A DNA stretch of 64,000 nt from Pseudomonadales bacterium. Its GTDB lineage: Bacteria; Pseudomonadota; Gammaproteobacteria; Pseudomonadales; IMCC2047. Positions 15,446-24,653 of the stretch are shown piece after piece. The position numbers and the translations under genes are program-made. A model generated the notes under the pieces. That model did not search any database. It saw nothing but the letters and a program-made list of their open reading frames with translations, and was not told the DNA's origin. Location of the stretch: contig JACKNY010000001.1 in the NCBI GenBank assembly GCA_024234615.1, forward strand, positions 834,501 through 898,500. The letters are read 5' to 3'. The stretch's first letter is position 1; every line of letters begins with the position of its first letter.

Positions 15446-17365
15446 ATGCCTGTTATTACACTTCCCGATGGTTCTCAGCGAGTTTTTGAGCAGCCTGTTT
15501 CCGTTTATGAGGTGGCGTCAAATATTGGTCCTGGGCTGGCTAAGGCAACTTTAGGTGGGGCTGTGAATGGCGTGCCAGTGGATGCCCATGATTTGATTCA
15601 TGAAGATGCGAGTTTGACTATTTATACGTCAAAAGATCAAGCGGGGCTTGAGATTATCCGGCACTCCTGTGCGCATTTGCTAGGTCACGCGATTAAACAG
15701 TTGTGGCCGGACACAAAAATGGCGATTGGCCCGGTCATCGATAATGGCTTTTATTACGATATTGATCTCGAGCGGCGGGTTACTGATGAGGATATCGTTC
15801 TATTAGAAGAGCGCATGAAAAAGCTGGCGCAAACCCATTACGATGTGATTAAAAAGAAGGTCAGCTGGCAAGAAGCCTACGATACCTTTGCAGAGAGGGA
15901 CGAGCCTTACAAGCTGGAAATTCTGGAGCGGGATATCAGCAAAGATGATTCTCCCGGGCTTTACCACCACGAAGAATACATTGACATGTGCCGTGGCCCC
16001 CATGTGCCGAATATGCGTTTTTGTGAGCACTTTAAGCTGATGCGAGTTTCTGGTGCTTATTGGCGTGGAGACTCGTCGAACCAGATGCTACAGCGCATAT
16101 ATGGCACCGCGTGGCCGGATAAGAAGCAGCTTAAGGACTATCTGAACTTTTTAGCGGAAGCGGAGAAACGTGATCATCGCAAACTGGCGAAGAAGATGGA
16201 TTTATTCCATCTTCAAGAAGAAGCACCGGGAATGGCCTTCTGGCATCCCAAAGGTTGGGCCATTTATCAGGCGGTTGAGCAATACATGCGTAAGGTCCAG
16301 CAAGATAACGGCTATCAGGAAATTAGAACGCCGCAACTGGTAGATTACTCGCTGTGGGAAAAGTCCGGGCATGCCGATAAGTTTGGTGATGAGATGTTCT
16401 CTTCTCAGTCTGAAAACCGTCATTATGCCGTGAAGCCAATGAACTGCCCTTGTCATGTGCAGGTATTCAATCAAGGGTTACGCAGCTACCGGGACTTGCC
16501 CTTGCGTCTGGCGGAGTTTGGTTCTTGTCATAGAAATGAGCCGTCAGGAACCTTACAAGGCTTAATGCGAGTGCGCGGCTTCACGCAGGATGATGCGCAC
16601 ATATTTTGCACCGAAGATCAGATTCAGGAGGAAGTGGCTACCTTTATTGACTTGCTTTACAGCGTTTATCGCGACTTCGGTTTTGACGAGGTGCTGATTA
16701 AGCTTTCTACTCGCCCTGAAAAAAGGGTCGGTGCGGATGAGGTTTGGGATAAGGCCGAGCACGCACTAGAGTTGGCGCTCAATAATAAAGGTATGGAATG
16801 GGATTTGCAGCCGGGCGAAGGTGCATTTTATGGACCTAAGATTGAGTTTTCGCTGAAAGATTGCCTGGGGCGGGTTTGGCAGTGCGGTACGATTCAGGTG
16901 GATTTTTCGATGCCAGGCCGATTGGATGCGCAATATGTTGCCGAAGATGGCAGTCGACAGATCCCAGTGATGTTACACCGAGCAATACTTGGATCCTTTG
17001 AGCGCTTTATTGGCATTTTAATTGAAAACTATGCGGGTTCAATGCCGGTTTGGTTAGCTCCGCAGCAGGCTGTGGTGATGAATATTACCGACAATCAGAG
17101 CGAATATTGCCAAAATATTGAAAAAACCTTAAGAAATAAAGGATTTAGAGTCATTTCGGACTTGAGAAACGAGAAGATCGGCTTTAAAATTCGCGAGCAC
17201 ACGATTCAGCGCATCCCCTATTTGTTGGTGGCGGGGAATCAAGAGCTGGAATCTGGAACTCTTGCGGTGCGATCCCGCTCAGGTGAAGACCTGGGAATAA
17301 TGGATATAGACGCCTTTTGCGAGCGGTTGGCGACGGAAGTTGAGCGTCGTGGCCGGATCGCTTAG
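15446..17365 (+). CDS. thrS: Threonine--tRNA ligase
   Basis: Charges tRNA-Thr with threonine in the cytoplasm. The 639-residue chain has the full bacterial layout: TGS domain (1-60), editing/SAD domain with RHSCAHLLGHA, class II catalytic core with the zinc-site motif MNCPCHVQVF and motif 2 around CHRNEPSGTLQGLMRVRGF, and a C-terminal anticodon-binding domain. Length matches E. coli ThrS. AAGGAA precedes ATG 15446. It is the first gene of the conserved thrS-infC-rpmI-rplT run. In E. coli its mRNA leader is autoregulated; the leader here is short and I see no obvious tRNA-mimic domain. Confidence 0.98.
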   Translation: MPVITLPDGSQRVFEQPVSVYEVASNIGPGLAKATLGGAVNGVPVDAHDLIHEDASLTIYTSKDQAGLEIIRHSCAHLLGHAIKQLWPDTKMAIGPVIDNGFYYDIDLERRVTDEDIVLLEERMKKLAQTHYDVIKKKVSWQEAYDTFAERDEPYKLEILERDISKDDSPGLYHHEEYIDMCRGPHVPNMRFCEHFKLMRVSGAYWRGDSSNQMLQRIYGTAWPDKKQLKDYLNFLAEAEKRDHRKLAKKMDLFHLQEEAPGMAFWHPKGWAIYQAVEQYMRKVQQDNGYQEIRTPQLVDYSLWEKSGHADKFGDEMFSSQSENRHYAVKPMNCPCHVQVFNQGLRSYRDLPLRLAEFGSCHRNEPSGTLQGLMRVRGFTQDDAHIFCTEDQIQEEVATFIDLLYSVYRDFGFDEVLIKLSTRPEKRVGADEVWDKAEHALELALNNKGMEWDLQPGEGAFYGPKIEFSLKDCLGRVWQCGTIQVDFSMPGRLDAQYVAEDGSRQIPVMLHRAILGSFERFIGILIENYAGSMPVWLAPQQAVVMNITDNQSEYCQNIEKTLRNKGFRVISDLRNEKIGFKIREHTIQRIPYLLVAGNQELESGTLAVRSRSGEDLGIMDIDAFCERLATEVERRGRIA

Positions 17366-17398
17366 GCCTGTTAGTTAATTTTATAGGAGTACTGCTTC

Positions 17399-17932
17399 AT
17401 CAATATGAAAAGCCGAAAAAATAAAGCCGCGATTAACGAAGAGATCGAAGCTTCAACCGTGAGGTTGGTTCTTGCGGACGGAGAACAAGGTGGTATCGTA
17501 CCTCTGGCAGAAGCAATCGCAGCGGCAAAAGCGGCAAGTTTAGATTTGGTTGAAATAGCGGCGGATGCGGAGCCTCCGGTTTGTAAAGTAATGGATTATG
17601 GTAAAAAGCTATTCGATGAAAAGAAGCAGCAGGCGGCTAACCGGAAAAAACAACGGCAGACGCAGGTAAAAGAAATCAAGTTTCGACCAGGGACGGAAGA
17701 GGGAGATTATCAGGTAAAACTACGCAACCTGATACGTTTCCTAGAAAACGGGGACAAGGCCAAGGTAACCTGCCGGTTCCGTGGCCGGGAAATGGCCCAT
17801 CAGGATATCGGTATGAACCTTATGAAGAGGGTGGCGGAAGACTTGCAAGAATACGGCACAGTCGAATTGCAGCCCAAACCGGAAGGTCGTCAGATAACAA
17901 TGGTGCTCACCCCAACTAAGAAGAGGCGCTAG
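17399..17932 (+). CDS. infC: Translation initiation factor IF-3, probable AUC start
   Basis: IF-3 binds the 30S subunit and checks start-codon and initiator-tRNA pairing. The 177-residue product has the N-domain (VRLVLADGEQGGIVPL), a lysine-rich linker and the C-domain (VKEIKFRPGTEEGDYQVK). The Shine-Dalgarno AGGAG at 17385-17389 is 9 nt from an ATC at 17399 but 15 nt from the ATG at 17405, so I place the start at the ATC. Non-AUG starts (AUU, AUC, AUA) are a known autoregulatory device of infC, because IF-3 rejects them. The protein otherwise starts at the in-frame AUG two codons later. Confidence 0.9.
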   Translation: MNMKSRKNKAAINEEIEASTVRLVLADGEQGGIVPLAEAIAAAKAASLDLVEIAADAEPPVCKVMDYGKKLFDEKKQQAANRKKQRQTQVKEIKFRPGTEEGDYQVKLRNLIRFLENGDKAKVTCRFRGREMAHQDIGMNLMKRVAEDLQEYGTVELQPKPEGRQITMVLTPTKKRR

Positions 17933-17979
17933 TTAGCGTTTCATATTTTAACCTAAAGTGAAAATGCGAGTTAAATAAG

Positions 17980-18174
17980 ATGTCTAAGATTAAAACAAAC
18001 AGAGGTGCCGCCAAGCGCTTTAAGAAAACGGCGAATGGCTTTAAGCACAAACAGTCCTTCAGAAGTCACATTCTGACGAAAAAAAGTACTAAGCGTAAGC
18101 GTCAATTACGTCCAATGCTGCAAGTTCATGGTGCAGATGTTGGCTTAATTAAGCGTATGCTGCCCAATACTTAA
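17980..18174 (+). CDS. rpmI: 50S ribosomal protein L35
   Basis: A 64-residue, strongly basic ribosomal protein with the family motif KTNRGAAKRFKKTANG and the C-terminal pattern MLQVHGADVGLIKRMLP. Length is normal. It sits 47 bp after infC and 31 bp before rplT, the usual order. In E. coli it is translationally controlled by L20 as part of the same message, and this is likely here too. Confidence 0.97.
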   Translation: MSKIKTNRGAAKRFKKTANGFKHKQSFRSHILTKKSTKRKRQLRPMLQVHGADVGLIKRMLPNT

Positions 18175-18205
18175 TTTTTTGCTAACACAATTAGAGGACT
18201 AATCA

Positions 18206-18565
18206 ATGCCACGTGTTAAAAGAGGTGTGACGGCACACAAGCGTCACAAGAAGATATTAAAACAGGCTAAAGGTTATTATGGCGCGCGTAGTCGTATTTA
18301 CCGAGTCGCCAAGCAGGCCGTTATTAAAGCGGGTCAGTATGCCTATCGCGATCGTCGTCAGCGTAAACGACAGTTTCGCGCGCTTTGGATTACCCGTATC
18401 AATGCTGCCGCCAGAGATAACGGCTTGTCTTATAGCCGCTTAATTGCCGGTCTAAAGAAAGCATCGATCGAGATTGATCGGCGCGTGCTGGCAGATTTAG
18501 CCGTCTACGAAAAAGAAGCTTTTAGCGCCATTGCTGAGAAAGCGAAAACAGCTCTGGCCGCCTAG
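18206..18565 (+). CDS. rplT: 50S ribosomal protein L20
   Basis: A 119-residue basic protein needed for early 50S assembly. It begins MPRVKRGVTAHKRHKKILK and contains the conserved GYYGARSRIYRVAKQAV and RDRRQRKRQFRALWITRINAA segments. GAGGA precedes the ATG. L20 is the known translational repressor of the rpmI-rplT message in E. coli. It is followed by a strong hairpin before pheS. Confidence 0.98.
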   Translation: MPRVKRGVTAHKRHKKILKQAKGYYGARSRIYRVAKQAVIKAGQYAYRDRRQRKRQFRALWITRINAAARDNGLSYSRLIAGLKKASIEIDRRVLADLAVYEKEAFSAIAEKAKTALAA

Positions 18566-18656
18566 TTGAGTGTAGGTGCGACTTTATTCGCATTGGTTTA
18601 GGTGTTAATAAGGTTCGATTTTGGTAGAGCCTACTGAAACTAATCTACTGTGTTGA

Positions 18657-18693
18657 ATAGGGGGAAGGGCAGTCGCTCTTCCCCCTATTTTTT
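18657..18693 (+). terminator. Terminator/attenuator upstream of pheST
   Basis: An 11-bp perfect stem (ATAGGGGGAAG with CTTCCCCCTAT) around a 10-nt loop, followed by six T, placed 13 bp before pheS. In E. coli pheST is attenuated at this position through the PheM leader peptide. I see no clear phenylalanine-rich leader ORF here, so it may be a simple partial terminator or a differently sensed attenuator. Confidence 0.8.
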
Positions 18694-18705
18694 CGGAGAA
18701 AATGA

Positions 18706-19722
18706 ATGGAAAACCTGGAATCCCTGGTTGCACAAGCCAAATCGGCAATTGATGCCGCAGCCGATGCTCAGGCATTGGATCAGGTGCGTGTGCAGTACCT
18801 GGGAAAAAAGGGCGAGCTAACCCAGTTGTTGAAGAGCTTAGGTCACCTGTCTGTCGAGGCACGACCTCAGGCAGGTGCAAAGATCAATGAAGCAAAACAA
18901 CAGCTTCAAGAAGTTATCAACTTGCGCAAAAATGGTCTTAATGATCAGCTATTAAATCAGCGCCTCGCTGCAGAAACCATTGATGTGACCTTGCCTGGTC
19001 GTGGTCAACAATCTGGGAATTTACACCCCGTCACGAAGACGCTTGACCGTATTGAGGCCTTCTTCTCTCACTTGGGTTATGAAGTCGCTCAGGGCCCGGA
19101 GATTGAAGATGATTACCATAATTTTGAAGCCTTAAATATTCCCGCGCACCATCCCGCCAGAGCGATGCACGATACCTTTTACTTTGACGCGCACACACTG
19201 TTGCGGACTCACACCTCGCCCGTGCAAATTCGGGTGATGGAAAGCGGCGAGCCGCCTTTCGGTATTATTTGTCCTGGTCGGGTATATCGCTGTGATTCGG
19301 ACCTAACGCACACCCCCATGTTTCATCAGGTCGAAGGTTTGCTAGTCGACGAAGGTGTTAGCTTTGCTGACCTTAAAGGAACGGTTGCCGAGTTTTTAAA
19401 GGTATTTTTTGAAAAAGAACTGGCGGTGCGATTCCGGCCTTCTTACTTTCCGTTCACAGAGCCTTCCGCAGAAGTCGATATTGAATGTGTGATTTGCGGC
19501 GGCGAAGGATGCCGTGTTTGCAGCCACACCGGATGGATTGAAATTATGGGGTGCGGCATGGTGCACCCCAATGTCTTTACCTCGGCGGGAATTGATGCTG
19601 AAAAGTACACAGGTTTTGCTTTTGGTATGGGAGCGGAAAGGTTAGCGATGCTACGTTATGGCGTTAATGATTTACGCTTGTTTTTTGAAAATGATTTGCG
19701 CTTTTTGTCGCAGTTCAATTGA
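18706..19722 (+). CDS. pheS: Phenylalanine--tRNA ligase alpha subunit
   Basis: Catalytic subunit of the (alpha-beta)2 enzyme that charges tRNA-Phe. The 338-residue chain has an N-terminal coiled coil (about 1-90), then the class II core with HPVTKTLDRIEAFFSHLGY, motif 2 around RVYRCDSDLTHTPMFHQVEG, and motif 3 GFAFGMGAERLAMLRYG. CGGAG lies before ATG 18706. An attenuator-like hairpin precedes it, and pheT follows after 95 bp. Confidence 0.98.
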   Translation: MENLESLVAQAKSAIDAAADAQALDQVRVQYLGKKGELTQLLKSLGHLSVEARPQAGAKINEAKQQLQEVINLRKNGLNDQLLNQRLAAETIDVTLPGRGQQSGNLHPVTKTLDRIEAFFSHLGYEVAQGPEIEDDYHNFEALNIPAHHPARAMHDTFYFDAHTLLRTHTSPVQIRVMESGEPPFGIICPGRVYRCDSDLTHTPMFHQVEGLLVDEGVSFADLKGTVAEFLKVFFEKELAVRFRPSYFPFTEPSAEVDIECVICGGEGCRVCSHTGWIEIMGCGMVHPNVFTSAGIDAEKYTGFAFGMGAERLAMLRYGVNDLRLFFENDLRFLSQFN

Positions 19723-19817
19723 GAACGATGTAAATAAGACCTGCTGACACAGGATCAGTATTAGAAAATTGTTTATACAAGTCCGTCTTGTGTTAATCAA
19801 TATCATTAGGTTAAGAA

Positions 19818-22196
19818 ATGAAATTCAGTGAAAAGTGGATAAGGGAATGGGTTAATCCCGACATCGATAGCCAGCAATTGGTCGCACAATTGACGATGGC
19901 TGGTCTTGAGGTGGATGGTATCGAGTCGGTTGCTGGTAAGTTTGAAGGTGTTGTCGTTGCCGAAGTTGTCACAAAAGATGCGCATCCAGATGCAGATAAA
20001 TTAAGCCTTTGTAAAGTCTCTACCGGCCGGCAGGAGTATCAGGTAGTTTGTGGTGCGCCCAATGTACGTGCTGGCACCAAAGTTGTTTTGGCGGAAGTTG
20101 GCGCCATATTGCCCGGTAACTTTAAGATTAAAAAAGCAAAATTACGCGGTGTGGAATCACATGGCATGCTCTGTTCCGAAAAAGAACTGGAGTTGAGCGA
20201 CAATCATGAAGGCATCATCGTGCTGGCGGATGATGCGCCAGTTGGTCAGGATATTCGAAGTTATTTAGACTTAAATGATAACTGTATCGATATTGATCTG
20301 ACGCCAAACCGGGGCGACTGTTTGTCTATCGCAGGGTTAGCGCGAGAGCTAGGAGTGCTGAATAAACTGCCGGTTGCGGCAGTGGATATTCCAGCGGTTG
20401 CGCCAAGTATTGATGACTGCTTTCCCGTGGTGGTTGATGCGCCGGAGGGTTGCCCACGTTATGTCGGTCGAGTGATTCGTAATATCAACGTCAATGCCAG
20501 TGCGCCTCTTTGGATGCAGGAGCGCTTGCGTCGTAGCGGATTACGCAGCATCGATCCGGTGGTGGATGTGACTAACTATGTCATGTTGGAACTGGGCCAG
20601 CCCATGCACGCTTTTGACCTTGAGCGGTTGCAAAAAGGCATTCGAGTGAGAATGGCTGAGCCTGGTGAAAAACTCACCCTGCTTGATGGTCAGGAAGTGG
20701 CGTTGAACGCTGAAACCTTATTAATTGCCGATGAGTCGGGGCCGTTGGCGATGGCAGGTATTATGGGCGGTATTAATAGTGGTATATCAGAAAAGACGCA
20801 GAATATATTTCTTGAAAGCGCCTTTTTCGCACCTCTAACAATCGCAGGGAAAGCCCGTAGTTATGGGTTGCATACTGACTCTTCGCATCGTTTTGAGCGT
20901 GGAGTGGATTTTCAAGTCCAATCAAGAGCCATTGAGCGGGCCACCCAGTTACTAATGGATATAGTGGGTGGTGAACCGGGGCCGGTCTCTGAAGTCTCAT
21001 CCGACGCGCATCTTCCGGTTCCGGCAGTTATCGAATTAAGAAAACAGCGCATCACCAGCCTATTAGATTTGGCGCTTCCAGATCATGAAATAGAAGGTAT
21101 CTTGACGCGATTAGGAATGGTGATTCAGACAAAAAATGGTGAAGGCTGGCGTGTGCTTGTTCCTTCTTACCGCTTTGATTTGTCTATAGAAGCCGATTTA
21201 ATAGAGGAAATTGCACGTGTCTATGGATACAACCTTATTCCGGTCAAATTGCCACAGGTTTCCTTAAAGTCTCGTCCCAAAAGCGAAGCTGTGACTAGCT
21301 TAAGCCAAATGCGTCGCCTGCTGTTAGCGCGAGGTTATTTTGAAGCCATCACCTATAGTTTCGTCGATCCTAAATTACAGGCTCAGTTTGATCATAGCGA
21401 TCAAGGAATAACACTGGCTAACCCTATTTCTGCTGATATGTCGGTGATGCGAACATCGCTTTGGCCGGGCCTGATTCAAGCACTGCAATATAACCAAAAC
21501 CGGCAACAGGAGCGTGTTCGCCTGTTCGAGTCGGGCTTGGTGTTCAGAAAATCAGAAAAGGGTATCGAGCAAGTTGCAAAATTGGGCGGAGTAATTGTTG
21601 GTGGTCAAGCGCCGGAAAGTTGGGCGAATGCAAAAGCAGCTAGCGATTTTTATGACGCTAAGGGTGATGTGGAGGCGGTTTTAAGTTTAGGAGGGAATAT
21701 CGATTCCTATGAATTTATACCTTCCACAGATCATGCGTTGCATCCCGGTCAAAATGCTGTAATTATGCGCGAAGGCGAAGCGGTTGGCAGGATAGGGGCG
21801 TTGCATCCGTCTATAGAACAAGCTCTGAGTATAAAAGGGCCAGTCTATCTGTTTGAAATAGAACTAACAAAAATTGAGTTGGGTGTCATCGCTTATTTTG
21901 AGCCGCTGTCCAAATTTCCTGAAGTTCGTCGAGACTTGTCTATAATTGTTGATAAATCAATACAACTGTTGGCGATTGATAAACAAGTGCGACAGGATGC
22001 AGGAGAGTCATTAGTGAATCTGACCTTATTCGACCTTTATCAGGGCAAAGGGATTGATCCAGATCGAAAAAGCCTTACTTTAGGCTTGACGTGGCAGCAC
22101 AGATCACGCACTCTTACGGATGATGAAATTTCTCAGCTCGTTGATAGCATTATCAACAACTTAGAAAAACAATTTAATGCAGAATTGAGGGGCTAG
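19818..22196 (+). CDS. pheT: Phenylalanine--tRNA ligase beta subunit
   Basis: The 792-residue beta subunit has the standard layout: N-terminal EMAP/tRNA-binding-like domain (about 40-150, HPDADKLSLCKVSTG), B3/B4 editing domain, B5 domain, catalytic-like core, and a C-terminal anticodon-binding FDX-ACB domain (from about 700, SKFPEVRRDLSIIVDK). It recognises tRNA-Phe and edits Tyr-tRNA-Phe. Length is normal. The stop codon is 2 bp before ihfA, so the two are translationally coupled. Confidence 0.98.
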   Translation: MKFSEKWIREWVNPDIDSQQLVAQLTMAGLEVDGIESVAGKFEGVVVAEVVTKDAHPDADKLSLCKVSTGRQEYQVVCGAPNVRAGTKVVLAEVGAILPGNFKIKKAKLRGVESHGMLCSEKELELSDNHEGIIVLADDAPVGQDIRSYLDLNDNCIDIDLTPNRGDCLSIAGLARELGVLNKLPVAAVDIPAVAPSIDDCFPVVVDAPEGCPRYVGRVIRNINVNASAPLWMQERLRRSGLRSIDPVVDVTNYVMLELGQPMHAFDLERLQKGIRVRMAEPGEKLTLLDGQEVALNAETLLIADESGPLAMAGIMGGINSGISEKTQNIFLESAFFAPLTIAGKARSYGLHTDSSHRFERGVDFQVQSRAIERATQLLMDIVGGEPGPVSEVSSDAHLPVPAVIELRKQRITSLLDLALPDHEIEGILTRLGMVIQTKNGEGWRVLVPSYRFDLSIEADLIEEIARVYGYNLIPVKLPQVSLKSRPKSEAVTSLSQMRRLLLARGYFEAITYSFVDPKLQAQFDHSDQGITLANPISADMSVMRTSLWPGLIQALQYNQNRQQERVRLFESGLVFRKSEKGIEQVAKLGGVIVGGQAPESWANAKAASDFYDAKGDVEAVLSLGGNIDSYEFIPSTDHALHPGQNAVIMREGEAVGRIGALHPSIEQALSIKGPVYLFEIELTKIELGVIAYFEPLSKFPEVRRDLSIIVDKSIQLLAIDKQVRQDAGESLVNLTLFDLYQGKGIDPDRKSLTLGLTWQHRSRTLTDDEISQLVDSIINNLEKQFNAELRG

Positions 22197-22198
22197 TC

Positions 22199-22501
22199 AT
22201 GGGCGCTCTAACCAAAGCCGCAATGGCGGAAAAGCTTTTTGATGAATTGGGTCTTAACAAACGCGAAGCAAAAGAAATTGTTGAGATGTTTTTTGGTGAA
22301 ATCAGCCAGTGCTTGATTAATAATGAACAGGTAAAATTATCCGGTTTCGGTAATTTTGACTTGCGCGATAAGAAAGAACGTCCGGGACGAAACCCAAAAA
22401 CTGGCGAGGATATTCCCATCTCGGCGCGGCGCGTGGTTACTTTTCGGCCCGGTCAAAAATTAAGAGCAAAAGTAGAAGATTATGCTGGAACCAAGCCATA
22501 A
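22199..22501 (+). CDS. ihfA: Integration host factor subunit alpha
   Basis: A 100-residue HU-family DNA-bending protein and partner of IhfB. It has the dimerisation helices (LTKAAMAEKLFDELGLNKRE), the core GNFDLRDKKERPGRNPKTGE and the DNA-intercalating arm with the conserved proline in the RPGRNPKTGEDIPI region. It follows pheT by 2 bp and overlaps the next gene by 20 bp. This position after pheST is conserved in gammaproteobacteria. Confidence 0.97.
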   Translation: MGALTKAAMAEKLFDELGLNKREAKEIVEMFFGEISQCLINNEQVKLSGFGNFDLRDKKERPGRNPKTGEDIPISARRVVTFRPGQKLRAKVEDYAGTKP

Positions 22502-22838
22502 CGACGAGTTGCCGCCAATACCTGGGAAACGCTATTTCACCATTGGGGAAGTCAGCGATCTCTGTAGCGTGAAACCACACGTGTTGCGCTATTGGGAGCA
22601 AGAATTTCCACAGCTAAAGCCAGTAAAGAGGCGGGGTAATAGACGTTATTATCAACGCCAGGACGTGTTGGTAATCAGACAGATTCGTAGCCTTCTTTAT
22701 GATCAAGGTTTCACTATTGGCGGTGCGCGACTGCGCTTAACCAGCGAAGACAGCAAGGAAGATACTAATCAGACGCAGCAAATGATCCGCCAGATGATCA
22801 GCGAACTTGAGGACGTGTTAGGCGTTTTGAAATCTTGA
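22482..22838 (+). CDS. MerR-family transcriptional regulator of the ihfA locus
   Basis: A 118-residue MerR-type protein with an N-terminal winged HTH: FTIGEVSDLCSVKPHVLRYW, then a basic wing RRGNRRYYQRQDV, then a short C-terminal dimerisation helix. There is no metal-binding cysteine pattern at the C-terminus, so it is not a typical metal sensor. Its first 20 bp overlap ihfA. This small MerR gene downstream of ihfA is widely conserved, but its targets are unknown to me. Confidence 0.88.
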   Translation: MLEPSHNDELPPIPGKRYFTIGEVSDLCSVKPHVLRYWEQEFPQLKPVKRRGNRRYYQRQDVLVIRQIRSLLYDQGFTIGGARLRLTSEDSKEDTNQTQQMIRQMISELEDVLGVLKS

Positions 22839-22999
22839 TAGTCACCCCTTATTAAGTTGTCTTTATTTTTGCGCCTAGAGAGTTTTGCCGTTCTTGCACA
22901 AGACCTCCCGAAAAACCTGGGTTTATCTCCCCGCTAATTATTCCAAAGCAGTACATCTTAGGTTATCATGGCGCCCGCCTTTGCGGCGCAGTTACATAT

Positions 23000-23076
23000 C
23001 GGGGCGTAGCGCAGTCTGGTAGCGCACTACACTGGGGGTGTAGTGGTCACAGGTTCAAATCCTGTCGTCCCGACCA
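23000..23076 (+). tRNA. tRNA-Pro (anticodon GGG)
   Basis: A 77-nt cloverleaf with encoded CCA. The acceptor stem CGGGGCG pairs with CGTCCCG, the D-arm is GCGCAGTCTGGTAGCGC, the anticodon stem CTACA/TGTAG carries loop CTGGGGG with anticodon GGG, and the T-arm is CAGGTTCAAATCCTG. It marks the border between the housekeeping operon and the polysaccharide island. I saw no direct repeat of its 3' end further on that would mark an integration event. Confidence 0.97.
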
Positions 23077-23249
23077 ATTTTTCTAATAAAAAAGGAAGGT
23101 TGAATTTTAAGCTTATGGAAGGTGTTGTTAAGTTGGATAAATATTGGCAAAACAAAACTTTCTATGCGAAATAAGCTTTAAGACTATTAATACGAGTCTG
23201 TTCGACAAAGATCAAGTATTTACAATAGCGTTATCGCAGGAAGGATAGA

Positions 23250-24197
23250 ATGAAAAACTTTGCCCTGATCGGTGCTGCAGGCTATATCGCACCTCGTCAC
23301 ATGAAAGCTATCAAAGAAACGCAGAATAATCTGGTTGCTGCGCTCGACCCAAACGACTCGGTTGGTATTATTGATAGCTACTTTCCTGATGCCAATTTTT
23401 TTACGGAGTTTGAACGTTTCGATAGGCATATTGATAAACTACAACGAAAAGCCAGATATATCGATTACGTATCCATCTGCTCCCCCAATTACCTTCATGA
23501 TTCTCATATTCGCTTTGCCTTACGTTCAGGTGCCGACGCTATCTGTGAAAAACCGCTGGTGCTAAACCCATGGAATATTGATGTCTTAATAGATGATGAA
23601 AAAGACTCTGGGCAAAAAGTCAACACGATACTGCAGTTACGTTTACACCCAAGTATTATCGAGCTTAAACAGAAGGTTGAAAGAGCACCGAAAGATAAAA
23701 AATATGATGTTGATTTGAGCTATATTACGTCACGCGGTAATTGGTATAACGTATCCTGGAAAGGAGACCAAAAGAAGTCGGGTGGCATCGCCACAAATAT
23801 AGGGGTGCACTTTTATGACATGCTGCACTTTATTTTTGGCAAACTTCAGAGCAATGTTGTACACCACTCCAGTGAAACCAAGACAGCAGGCTACCTGGAA
23901 TACGAGCATGCACGTGTGAGATGGTTCTTATCTGTTGATCTTGATGATGTTCCTGCAGAAGTTAGGATGACGGGTCAGCGTACTTATCGAAGTATTACGG
24001 TCAATAATGAAGAAATCGAGTTTTCCGGTGGTTTTACGGATCTCCACAACCGTAGCTATGAAGGAATATTAGCCGGAAAGGGTTTTGGGCTTGAGGATAA
24101 TCGCGTAGCTATCGAAACAGTTGCCGATATCCGAAATCTCAAACCTCAAGGGCCAAAAGGAGAATACCATCCATTCTTAAAGAGAGTTTCTGCTTAA
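23250..24197 (+). CDS. WbpB/WlbA-like UDP-GlcNAcA 3-dehydrogenase (Gfo/Idh/MocA)
   Basis: A 315-residue NAD-dependent sugar oxidoreductase. The N-terminal Rossmann motif is ALIGAAGYIAPRHMKAI, and the conserved lysine is in ADAICEKPLVLNPWN (about residue 100). The sequence resembles WbpB/WlbA, which oxidises C3 of UDP-N-acetylglucosaminuronate en route to UDP-2,3-diacetamido sugars. It has a GGAAGG ribosome site. WbpA-like and WbpI-like genes are in the same island, which supports the pathway. The usual next genes, wbpD (acetyltransferase) and wbpE (aminotransferase), are missing here and replaced by IS debris. Confidence 0.82.
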   Translation: MKNFALIGAAGYIAPRHMKAIKETQNNLVAALDPNDSVGIIDSYFPDANFFTEFERFDRHIDKLQRKARYIDYVSICSPNYLHDSHIRFALRSGADAICEKPLVLNPWNIDVLIDDEKDSGQKVNTILQLRLHPSIIELKQKVERAPKDKKYDVDLSYITSRGNWYNVSWKGDQKKSGGIATNIGVHFYDMLHFIFGKLQSNVVHHSSETKTAGYLEYEHARVRWFLSVDLDDVPAEVRMTGQRTYRSITVNNEEIEFSGGFTDLHNRSYEGILAGKGFGLEDNRVAIETVADIRNLKPQGPKGEYHPFLKRVSA

Positions 24198-24439
24198 CTT
24201 ATGCATGTAAAAGGCAGCCCTTGTTTGACTTGCGGCCTTCATAATTCTACATATATAGGTGTTCCAAAGTAACTCCAAGGCGGGAGCCACCAAACATTAT
24301 GCAGAAGAGTGGCTTAAATTTTTAGAAGAGAGAGTATTATGAGTTAATCATTCTTAAATATCGGGAAATCTAGGGTTTGATAATATTAGGTGGAAATTAG
24401 GAAAAAATTCCAAAGCCAGTGATGGTGGGCTCTGTCCAA

Positions 24440-24653
24440 CTGATGTTGATTCCTCCAAAAGATACTTTTATTCAAGTGATAGCTATAACGAGAAGAGCGC
24501 TATTTATATTGCTAAGCCGACACGGGAGCATATAGCCCAAGATGTAAAGGATTACTTTGTTACTACAACAATGATCGGTTTCACAATGTCAATCTTGGTC
24601 TGTCGCCGATTAACTATTAACTGTCTCAAGTGAAAGTGCTCGGTTGGACTTGA
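24440..24653 (+). pseudogene. Decayed C-terminal end of an IS3-family transposase
   Basis: Found in the 621-bp gap 24198-24818. One frame reads SAIYIAKPTREHIAQDVKDY, and after a frameshift the neighbouring frame reads YYNNDRFHNVNLGLSPINY, a stop, then LSQVKVLGWT and a stop. This matches the end of IS3-type DDE integrases (tREeA..DV..Yi..YN..R.H....LSP..Y). The start and the rest of the element are not recognisable, so the limits are approximate. The remainder of the gap (24198-24440 and 24654-24818) shows no gene. Confidence 0.65.

Noticed and set aside
23000..23076. tRNA-Pro as an attachment site for an integrated island
   Set aside because: I found no integrase gene and no direct repeat of the tRNA 3' end within the window.
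23077..23249. ops/JUMPstart element before the polysaccharide genes
   Set aside because: No GGCGGTAG-like sequence was found in this gap or in 40914-41259.
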